DNA of 6,642 nt from positions 1 through 6,642 of the forward strand of contig DKIB01000058.1 in the NCBI GenBank assembly GCA_002454015.1, written 5' to 3'. Source of the stretch: Proteobacteria bacterium UBA6729 (GTDB lineage Bacteria > Pseudomonadota > Gammaproteobacteria > Porifericomitales > Porifericomitaceae). The notes beneath the pieces are model-generated. The model did no database searches, was not told the DNA's origin, and saw nothing but the letters and a program-made list of their open reading frames with translations. Made by a program: the position numbers and the translations under genes. Of this stretch, positions 1-5,380 are shown in pieces (the first letter of the stretch is position 1; each line of letters opens with the position of its first letter).

Positions 1-282
1 GATCGTAGCCTTGGTAGGCCTTTACCCTACCAACAAGCTAATCAGGCGCGGGCTCATCCAATAGTGCGAGGTCCGAAGATCCCCCGCTTTCCCCCGTAGG
101 GCGTATGCGGTATTAGCTCAGGTTTCCCCGAGTTATCCCCCGCTACTGGGCAGATTCCCACGTGTTACTCACCCGTTCGCCACTCGCCGCCAGGGGGCAA
201 GCCCCCCGCGCTGCCGTTCGACTTGCATGTGTTAAGCATGCCGCCAGCGTTCAATCTGAGCCAGGATCAAACTCTTCAAAAA
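1..282 (-). rRNA. rrs: 16S ribosomal RNA, 5' part (partial)
   Basis: This is the 5' part of the small-subunit rRNA, read on the minus strand and leaving the window on the left. The reverse complement contains the universal 5' segment GAAGAGTTTGATCC (264-277), followed by the conserved segments for 'CTCAGATTGAACGCTGGCGG', 'ACACATGCAAGTCGA', 'GTGAGTAACACGTGGG' and 'GATTAGCT.GTTGGT'. By comparison with the E. coli gene the visible part covers roughly the first 270 nucleotides. The V1 hairpin (about 188-215) is long and GC-rich with a CTTG loop. The V2 region matches the usual gammaproteobacterial layout. The mature 5' end is placed near 282 by analogy with E. coli, with an uncertainty of a few bases because a T-run (minus strand) sits exactly there. 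The rest of the rrn operon is outside the window. Confidence 0.97.
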
Positions 283-470
283 AAAGATTTTCCCGTCTTG
301 CGACGGAATGATCCTTGGTAACGCATGCACAGACAATGCCTTGGTTGTCATACCTTGGCAAGCTGCACACTGAATGGTGACACCTCGCCGATAACCGACG
401 CAGGCACCCACACACATGGCTCAACCAGTAATGTCAAAGAACGGTGGTGTCTCTACAACCCCACTTAAGG
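283..470 (-). other. rRNA operon leader (pre-16S spacer)
   Basis: This is the transcribed leader between the predicted rrn start site (about 470) and the mature 16S 5' end. It contains no credible protein gene. It holds the boxA-like element at 430-442. It also has a small perfect inverted repeat, GACAA/TTGTC (332-336 and 345-349), and three copies of CCTTGG (plus-strand 313-318, 339-344, 353-358). Leaders of this kind normally pair with sequence downstream of the 16S gene to form an RNase III processing stem, but the partner strand is outside the window, so that cannot be tested here. Confidence 0.75.
430..442 (-). promoter_or_regulatory. boxA-like rRNA antitermination element
   Basis: On the minus strand this reads GTTCTTTGACATT, close to the boxA consensus of rRNA leaders (E. 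coli TGCTCTTTAACAAT). It lies about 30-40 nt downstream of the predicted rrn transcription start and about 150 nt upstream of the 16S 5' end, the usual place for boxA. By family knowledge boxA in the nascent RNA is bound by NusB-NusE and helps RNA polymerase avoid Rho-dependent termination. A clear boxB hairpin was not identified. Confidence 0.7.
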
Positions 471-476
471 CGAGCC

Positions 477-505
477 AGTCTAGCGCATGCTCCCGGCAAT
501 GTCAA
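477..505 (-). promoter_or_regulatory. rrn promoter, near-consensus sigma-70
   Basis: On the minus strand a perfect -35 hexamer TTGACA (500-505) is followed by an exact 17-nt spacer and the -10 hexamer TAGACT (477-482). The discriminator after the -10 is GC-rich (GGCTCGCC), typical of stringently controlled rRNA promoters, where it makes the open complex sensitive to ppGpp/DksA and the initiating NTP. A run of seven A:T pairs (516-522) lies just upstream of the -35 at the position of a proximal UP element, the contact site for the alpha C-terminal domain. Initiation is expected near 469-471. Confidence 0.85.
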
Positions 506-547
506 TGCCTGCAGGAAAAAAAGTGCGGCCCGTTGCCGGATGGATGC

Positions 548-575
548 GATATACCGTGAATACAAGCGAAATCAA
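548..575 (-). promoter_or_regulatory. possible second upstream rrn promoter
   Basis: On the minus strand TTGATT (570-575) and TATATC (548-553) are separated by 16 nt. Many rrn operons have tandem promoters, and this pair lies about 70 nt upstream of the strong one, within an AT-richer patch. The match is only moderate and chance occurrence is quite possible. It could equally be part of the upstream activating region of the main promoter. Confidence 0.25.
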
Positions 576-713
576 TAGCTTATGATGATAGTGTTGGGCT
601 GGACAAGCGTTGTGCAGCTCCGGTCTGGTGCATAGAGCGCTGCCCGCATTGATTACGGCGATGTCTGTCTGTGTGGCGGTGGATTCCGGCAGCGGTGAAG
701 ACAGACCCCCGGT

Positions 714-719
714 TATAAT
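714..719 (+). promoter_or_regulatory. -10 box of the ABC operon promoter
   Basis: A perfect TATAAT lies 8 nt upstream of the ATG at 728. At normal spacing transcription would start at about 725-728, on or next to the start codon. No good -35 hexamer is found 16-18 nt upstream (the region reads AGCGGT or similar), so it is either activator-dependent or a weak promoter. The rest of 506-727 holds no convincing gene. A short open frame from 610 overlaps the ABC ATPase start and looks like chance. Confidence 0.55.
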
Positions 720-727
720 CCCCGGCC

Positions 728-1651
728 ATGAATGCTGTATCTCCCCCCCTGGTGTCGGCCCGCCAGGTCAGTCGCCGCTACGGTCAGCATCTGGCTGTGG
801 ATACGGTGAGCTTTGAGCTGCCGCGCGGACAGGTGGTGGGTCTGCTGGGTCCCAATGGGGCCGGCAAGACCTCGCTGCTGAAGATGATGAGCGGCTGTCT
901 GGCCCTGAGTGCGGGACAGATCCTGATCGAGGGCAGTGATATCACCGAGGTACCAGCTCAGGCCTGCAGGGCACTGGGCTTTCTGCCAGAACGCTGTCCC
1001 CTTTATGAGGAGTTGACGGTTGCAGAGTATCTGGATTTCTTTGCGACGATCCGTGGGGTGACCCGGCCCCGCCCGGCCCGGGAGGCTGCCCTGGTCAGTT
1101 GTGGGCTGGTGGATTGCCGGGATCGGCTGATCCGCAATCTTTCCCATGGGTACAGACAGCGTGTGGGTCTGGCCCAGGCCATCATTCATACGCCCCGGGT
1201 GTTGTTACTGGATGAACCTGCCGCGGGTCTGGACCCGATTCAGATCAAGGAGATACGGGGCTTGCTACGCCGGTTGGCCTCCACTTGTTGCGTGGTGCTG
1301 TCCACACACATCCTTGCCGAGGCGCAGACCCTGTGCGACCGGGTGTTGATTATCCACCAGGGACAGCTGTGCCTGGACAGTGAGATGACGGATATGGTCT
1401 CCGGGCACAGCTTCCGCATCCGCCTGCGTCATGCGCCGCCGCCCTCGTTTCTGGAGTTGGAGGGGATCACTGCGGTGGAAGCACTGGCTGATGGCAGCTT
1501 CAGATTGCAGCACCTCCCGGGTACTGCCGCCCAGGAGCGGCTGGCTCGCCATGCCGTAGCACAGCGGTGGGGTTTGCTGGAACTGATTCCGGAACGCAAT
1601 TCTCTGGAAGAAACCTTTCTGCGGTTGACCCGGGGGGGTGTTGGGACATGA
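728..1651 (+). CDS. ABC transporter ATP-binding protein (GldA/NatA-like)
   Basis: This 307-residue cytoplasmic ATPase should drive the permease encoded next. In order, it shows Walker A GPNGAGKTS (41-49), the Q-loop segment GFLPERCPLYEELT (84-97) with Glu88 where many ABC proteins have Gln, the signature LSHGYRQR (138-145), Walker B VLLLDEP (158-164) with catalytic Glu163, the D-loop GLDP (167-170) and the switch His194. The Glu in the Q-loop and the LSHGYRQR signature are usual in the ABC-2 exporter ATPases annotated GldA, NatA or CcmA-like. The C-terminal 90 residues form the accessory tail of this class and end in a SLEETFLRLT motif. The start at 728 is chosen because the conserved fold begins a few residues later and a TATAAT lies just upstream. 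There is no Shine-Dalgarno sequence. The stop overlaps the permease start by 4 nt (ATGA). The substrate cannot be told from sequence. Confidence 0.95.
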   Translation: MNAVSPPLVSARQVSRRYGQHLAVDTVSFELPRGQVVGLLGPNGAGKTSLLKMMSGCLALSAGQILIEGSDITEVPAQACRALGFLPERCPLYEELTVAEYLDFFATIRGVTRPRPAREAALVSCGLVDCRDRLIRNLSHGYRQRVGLAQAIIHTPRVLLLDEPAAGLDPIQIKEIRGLLRRLASTCCVVLSTHILAEAQTLCDRVLIIHQGQLCLDSEMTDMVSGHSFRIRLRHAPPPSFLELEGITAVEALADGSFRLQHLPGTAAQERLARHAVAQRWGLLELIPERNSLEETFLRLTRGGVGT

Positions 1652-1656
1652 GGGGG
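1632..1656 (+). promoter_or_regulatory. G-rich junction: candidate G-quadruplex and slippery site
   Basis: The mRNA strand carries G7 (1632-1638), GGG (1643-1645) and G5 (1652-1656). The G7 can supply two tracts, so four three-G tracts with loops of 1, 4 and 6 nt can be drawn. The 6-nt loop ACATGA holds both the ATPase stop codon and the permease start codon. In the ATPase frame the G-run is read as G-GGG-GGT (1633-1639), which fits the X-XXY-YYZ pattern for -1 slippage. A role in folding or recoding is inference only. Confidence 0.3.
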
Positions 1657-2394
1657 ATACTCAGCCTGGCGGCCTGTGAGCTGCGGCGTGCGCTGGGTTC
1701 CTGGCTGGCCTGGGTGTTGAGTGCGTTCGTGGTGATGCTGGCGGCTCTGCTGTTCTGTATACAGTTGTTGAAATCGCAGCAGATGGGCGCTGATCAGAGC
1801 ATCAGCTATGTGCTGTTGCGAGGACTGTACAACTACATGGCCTTGTTGCTGACGCTGGTGGCACCGATGCTGACCATGCATCTGCTGAGCGATGAGCAGC
1901 GTTCGGGGGCGCTGGAACTGCTGAACTCTACGCCACTGTCCTGCACACAGATCATGCTCGGCAAATTTCTGGGTGGACTGGTGTTGTTGCTGGTGCCCGT
2001 GCTGTTGCTCAGTCTGATGCCGCTGAGCCTGCTGCCATTTGTGGCACTGGACCTGCGGGTGGTTGCCGTATACACAGGGAGCATCCTGTTGTATGTCGGG
2101 GCATTAACCGCGTTGGGGCTGTACGCTTCCAGTCTGGGAGAACGCCCGGCGGTGGCTGCCATACTGAGCCTGTTCATGATTTTTTTGTTGTGGTTGTGTG
2201 GTTTGTCGCGCTACTTCATGGCGCCGGACGAGCCTTTGACGCAGGTGTTGTCTTATCTTTACCTGCTTGGACATTACCATGAACTGTTGACGGGCTGGGT
2301 CAGTCTGACAGATGTCTGCTATTATTTGTTGCTGATCGGTCTGTGTATGGGGCTGACCACGCAACGTCTGGAGAGTCGCCGCCGCCTGCCATGA
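1648..2394 (+). CDS. ABC-2 type permease subunit (GldF-like)
   Basis: This 248-residue integral membrane protein is the probable channel-forming partner of the upstream ATPase. About six hydrophobic segments can be seen, roughly at residues 18-40, 60-80, 103-131, 138-162, 166-188 and 222-238. The stretch SDEQRSGALELLNSTPLS (81-98), after the second segment, is the typical cytoplasmic coupling motif of ABC-2 permeases ('EE+..GTLELLL..P'). The start is taken at the ATG that overlaps the ATPase stop (ATGA). The frame is open back to a GTG at 1567, but that extension is a shadow of the ATPase gene. The C-terminus is basic (QRLESRRRLP), consistent with a cytoplasmic end. The stop overlaps the next gene's ATG in the same ATGA way, so translation is probably coupled through all three genes. 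The assignment to the ABC-2/GldF family is firm; the transported molecule is unknown. Confidence 0.92.
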   Translation: MRGILSLAACELRRALGSWLAWVLSAFVVMLAALLFCIQLLKSQQMGADQSISYVLLRGLYNYMALLLTLVAPMLTMHLLSDEQRSGALELLNSTPLSCTQIMLGKFLGGLVLLLVPVLLLSLMPLSLLPFVALDLRVVAVYTGSILLYVGALTALGLYASSLGERPAVAAILSLFMIFLLWLCGLSRYFMAPDEPLTQVLSYLYLLGHYHELLTGWVSLTDVCYYLLLIGLCMGLTTQRLESRRRLP

Positions 2395-3746
2395 ACGCGC
2401 ACACCCATTACCGTCTGCAAAGCCTGCTGTTCCGCGCCTTGCTGGTGCTTGCTGTAGCCCTGCTGGCCTGGCTCAGTACGGTGCATGATCGGCGCCTGGA
2501 CTGGACGAATCGACATAGTCTTTCCGAGGCCAGCCGGGCACTGGTGCAGGGCATATCCACTGTGGTGGATGTGGAGGTCTATGCGGAACGTCTGGCGTTT
2601 CGCCAACCGGCAGCCGGCTTTTTGGAGCGCTATCGCCAAGCGGGGTTGCAGATCAGGGTAGAGTACGTGAATCCGTCTGCCCGACCGGATCGGGTGCGCG
2701 CGCGCGGGGTGGAGCATCAAGGCGAGCTGGTGATTCTCTATCAGGGTGGTGCAGAGCGTGTGCAGGTGCAGTCCGGCGGTTACCGGGAACAGGATTTCAG
2801 TCGAGCCCTGCAACGGCTGTTGTCCGGTCGCCGCACCCTGTTGCAGTTTCTGAGTGGTCATGGTGAGCGCAAGCCGCAGGGCGGGGCGAACCATGATCTG
2901 GATGCCTGGGTTGGCCTGCTGAAGGAGCACGGTTATCAAGCGCAGTTGCTGGATCTCAGTCAGGCGGCCATGCTGCCGGACAGCAGCGCTACCCTGATAC
3001 TGGCTGGTCTCCATACCGGGCTGCTGGAGTATGAGTTGCAACAGCTGGACAAGTATCTGCAACAGGGCGGCAATCTGTTGTGGCTGACCGACCCGGGTGA
3101 GGTTCATGATCGCGGTCGCCTGACGGCACAACTGGGCATAACCCGACCCGCGGGCAGTATCCTTTCTCCCCATTCAGGTCTGGCAGAGGACCCGGGGTTG
3201 TTGCTGACCGGGCCGGAGAACTACCTCGATCATATTGCCCTGGAACGTTTTGATTATCTGGGCCTGTTTCCTGAGGTGGCCCCGGTACAGCCGCAACCGG
3301 AATCCGGCTGGACGGCCTACCCGCTGGTACAAAGTGGCAGGGACAGCTGGCTGGAAACCGGCTCACTCAGCGGTGATGCGCAGTACGATGCCGATACTGA
3401 TGTCAGTGGCCCACTGCCGATCATCCTGGCCCTGGAACGTCCGCATCCGCAGGCGGATACGCAACGCCCGCGACAGCGCGTGGTGGTAACCGGTGACGGT
3501 GATTTTCTGTCCAATACCTTCATCCGCAATGGCGGTAACGCTACACTGGGCTTGTTGCTGGTGAACTGGCTCAGCGTGAACAGTGATGCACAACCCTTCT
3601 TTGCCGACATCGCCAAACCCAAAGACGCCAGACTCAACATGAGCCCGCGTATGCAGGGAGGATACCTGCTCGGTTTCAGCCTGGCCCTGCCATTGCTGTT
3701 GCTCGGTACAGGCTGGACGGTACAGTATCGCCGTCGGCGTCGCTGA
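2391..3746 (+). CDS. GldG-like ABC transporter auxiliary protein
   Basis: This 451-residue protein has one membrane segment near each end (about 11-29 and 424-440) and a large region between, probably periplasmic. It matches what is known of the 'ABC transport system involved in gliding motility, auxiliary component' family (GldG, COG3225/PF09822). After the first anchor comes DWTNRHSLSEASRALV (37-52), the family's typical opening. An FLSGHGER motif lies at 153-160, in a region resembling the type 1 glutamine amidotransferase-like fold. Near the end VVVTGDGDFLSNTF (364-377) and GGNATLGLLLVNWL (381-394) are the typical closing block. There is no nucleophilic Cys in the GHGE region, so an enzymatic role is not supported. 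It probably completes the ABC complex on the outer face of the inner membrane. The ATG at 2391 overlaps the permease stop; an upstream in-frame ATG at 2343 lies inside the permease gene and is less likely. Confidence 0.87.
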   Translation: MNAHTHYRLQSLLFRALLVLAVALLAWLSTVHDRRLDWTNRHSLSEASRALVQGISTVVDVEVYAERLAFRQPAAGFLERYRQAGLQIRVEYVNPSARPDRVRARGVEHQGELVILYQGGAERVQVQSGGYREQDFSRALQRLLSGRRTLLQFLSGHGERKPQGGANHDLDAWVGLLKEHGYQAQLLDLSQAAMLPDSSATLILAGLHTGLLEYELQQLDKYLQQGGNLLWLTDPGEVHDRGRLTAQLGITRPAGSILSPHSGLAEDPGLLLTGPENYLDHIALERFDYLGLFPEVAPVQPQPESGWTAYPLVQSGRDSWLETGSLSGDAQYDADTDVSGPLPIILALERPHPQADTQRPRQRVVVTGDGDFLSNTFIRNGGNATLGLLLVNWLSVNSDAQPFFADIAKPKDARLNMSPRMQGGYLLGFSLALPLLLLGTGWTVQYRRRRR

Positions 3747-3762
3747 TCATCATGCTGTCTCC

Positions 3763-4584
3763 ATGAGAGCCGGGGCACGCACCAATCTGTGGCTTGCCGT
3801 GCTGGTGGCGGTGCTGTTGGTGGCCGGGATTGAGACCCTGCGGCATCAGTATGAGGCAGAGGAGGACAGTCGAGTCCCCTTGTTGGCATTGCAGGCGGTA
3901 CGGGAACTGCATATAGAGCGGCGGCAGCGCAACACCGTGCACCTGCGACGGAACGGCGACTGGCGGATGCTGGCACCGCTGTCGCTGCCGGCGGATCAGC
4001 TGCGGGTGCAGCGCCTGCTCGATGAACTGCACTTTCGGCACAGTGAGCGTGTGGCTGATGCCAGAGCGGATGCAGAACTGTATGGTTTGCAGGAAGCCGC
4101 TGTGCGCATCCGGGTCAGAACAGACACGACTACGCATGAAGTGATGTATGGTGATTTGCATCCCATAACACAGCAACGTTATATAGCCATAGACGGTGAC
4201 ATTTACCTGGCCGAGGGCGAACTCTATCCGGCGTTGCTGGCGCAGGATCTGTTCATGGCGGAGCATTATCTGTTGCCCCGCGGGTTCAGGGCAGCCGTGC
4301 TGGAGTATCGTGGACAGCGCATCCCGCTGAGTGTGGCGGAGGGGGGTCCGTCCCGCTTGGCCTGGGATAATGCCCGAGCCCTGAATGTAGAGGCCGGTGC
4401 AGCCTCCGGTGAGCCACTGGTGATCGAGGCAGCGGATGGCCGCCGCATAGAACTGCAGCTGTTACCGGATACCGTTAACTTGCAGCTGGCACGTCCGGAG
4501 CTGGGCATCCACTATCAGTTCCAGTCGTCATTGCGGAGGGAACTGTTGCCGGACGACGACGATGCCGGAGCTGCCGGAGGTTGA
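3763..4584 (+). CDS. DUF4340-like membrane-anchored protein
   Basis: This 273-residue protein starts with an N-terminal membrane anchor (about 9-25). A soluble, probably periplasmic, domain rich in beta-strand-like segments follows. It matches the DUF4340 type of protein often encoded next to GldG-like genes: the segment IERRQRNTVHLRRNGDWRMLAPLSLPAD (51-78) resembles the family's 'I.....+.L.+.GG.W.+..P....AD' opening, and RYIAIDGDIYLA (139-150) its '.y++..++.v+lv' strand. The function is not known; a partnership with the GldG-like protein is inferred from gene order. It starts 16 nt after the GldG stop with no strong Shine-Dalgarno. A four-codon reading frame (ATG at 3752, TGA at 3764-3766) sits between and ends in an ATGA overlap with this start. 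The C-terminus is acidic then small (DDDDAGAAGG), and the last codons overlap mutM. Confidence 0.82.
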   Translation: MRAGARTNLWLAVLVAVLLVAGIETLRHQYEAEEDSRVPLLALQAVRELHIERRQRNTVHLRRNGDWRMLAPLSLPADQLRVQRLLDELHFRHSERVADARADAELYGLQEAAVRIRVRTDTTTHEVMYGDLHPITQQRYIAIDGDIYLAEGELYPALLAQDLFMAEHYLLPRGFRAAVLEYRGQRIPLSVAEGGPSRLAWDNARALNVEAGAASGEPLVIEAADGRRIELQLLPDTVNLQLARPELGIHYQFQSSLRRELLPDDDDAGAAGG

Positions 4585-5377
4585 GACGGTACGGCGGGCG
4601 CTGGCCCCCGACATCCGGGGGCAGCGTATTGCCCGGGTAGTGGTGCGGCAGCCACGCCTGCGTTGGCCGGTGTCCCCGGGGTTGCGTCGCGAGGCCCCCG
4701 GACAACGGGTGCAGACCGTGCAGCGGCGAGGCAAGTATCTGCTGTTGGGGTTGGATACCGGCACGGTGATCCTGCATCTGGGCATGTCCGGCAGTCTGCG
4801 CATCCTGAACAAGGCTGCACCGCCGGAGCCGCATGATCATCTGGATCTGTGTTTTTGTTCGGGACGGATGTTGCGGCTGCGCGACCCGCGCCGCTTTGGT
4901 TCCGTGCACTGGACCCGCGTCGACCCGCAGCGGCATCGCCTGCTGCGTCATCTGGGTCCCGAGCCGTTGGCATCCACATTCAATGGTGACTACCTGTATC
5001 ACACCAGTCGTGGGCGGCGGCTGGCCATGAAGACCCTGCTGATGGATGCCCGTGTGGTGGCGGGCATCGGTAACATCTATGCGAATGAGGCCCTGTTTGT
5101 TGCCGGGGTGCACCCGGCGCGCCATGCCGGGCGGGTGTCACGGTTACGTTGTGATCGCCTGGTGGAGGCCGTGCATGATGTGCTGCGCCGGGCCATCCGT
5201 GCCGGGGGCACAACCCTGCGTGATTTTCGGCATCCGGATGGGGCGGCGGGCTACTTCAGGACCGACCTCAAGGTGTACGGTCGGGAGGGGCAGCCATGTG
5301 TGTACTGCGGAGCGTTGCTGCGCCGTCGGCTCCTGAACCAGCGCTCGTGCTTCTACTGCCCGAGCTGTCAGCGCTGA
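4562..5377 (+). CDS. mutM: Formamidopyrimidine-DNA glycosylase (Fpg)
   Basis: This base-excision repair enzyme removes 8-oxoguanine and ring-opened purines and cuts the strand by beta,delta-elimination. It has 271 residues, against 269 in E. coli, and aligns along its whole length. It begins MPELPEVETVRR: Pro2 becomes the N-terminal nucleophile after Met removal and Glu3 is the acid, so the start at 4562 is fixed. Lys58 matches E. coli Lys57. The void-filling trio is Met75, Arg110 and Phe112 (in DPRRFG). GIGNIYANEALF (168-179) holds the DNA-binding Asn171. GGTTLRDF (215-222) is the lesion-binding loop. The C-terminal zinc finger has Cys246, Cys249, Cys266 and Cys269, with Arg261 at the finger tip. 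Cys263 replaces the usual Thr there. It overlaps the DUF4340 gene by 23 nt and has no well-spaced Shine-Dalgarno; GGAGGG (4535-4540) is 21 nt away. Coupled translation from the ABC operon is likely. Confidence 0.98.
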   Translation: MPELPEVETVRRALAPDIRGQRIARVVVRQPRLRWPVSPGLRREAPGQRVQTVQRRGKYLLLGLDTGTVILHLGMSGSLRILNKAAPPEPHDHLDLCFCSGRMLRLRDPRRFGSVHWTRVDPQRHRLLRHLGPEPLASTFNGDYLYHTSRGRRLAMKTLLMDARVVAGIGNIYANEALFVAGVHPARHAGRVSRLRCDRLVEAVHDVLRRAIRAGGTTLRDFRHPDGAAGYFRTDLKVYGREGQPCVYCGALLRRRLLNQRSCFYCPSCQR

Positions 5378-5380
5378 CAG
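5365..5380. repeat. Perfect 16-bp palindrome over two stop codons
   Basis: CTGTCAGCGCTGACAG reads the same on both strands. The mutM stop TGA (5375-5377) and the ggt stop (TCA on the plus strand, 5368-5370) are placed symmetrically about its centre. In RNA from either strand it can form a 6-bp stem with a GCGC loop. Neither side is followed by a T-run, so it does not look like a standard intrinsic terminator. A weak bidirectional terminator, a 3' end stabiliser, a protein site or coincidence are all open. Confidence 0.6.

Noticed and set aside
232..417. Small minus-strand open frame over the 16S 5' end and leader
   Set aside because: It overlaps rRNA and its leader, so it is not expected to be translated.
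610..816. Small plus-strand open frame ahead of and overlapping the ABC ATPase
   Set aside because: It has no ribosome binding site or family resemblance, starts upstream of the predicted promoter and overlaps the ATPase start in another frame.
713..1189. Minus-strand open frame (158 codons) opposite the ABC ATPase
   Set aside because: It mirrors the Walker A and signature region of a clear ABC ATPase and has low-complexity composition; it is a shadow frame.
2322..3173. Long minus-strand open frame (283 codons) opposite the GldG-like gene
   Set aside because: It is antisense to a well-supported gene, Gln/His/Arg-rich with no recognisable domain, and a common by-product of GC-rich codon use.
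3801..3812. Chi-like octamer GCTGGTGG
   Set aside because: It falls in a hydrophobic Leu/Val coding stretch where such octamers are expected by chance, and Chi is species-specific.
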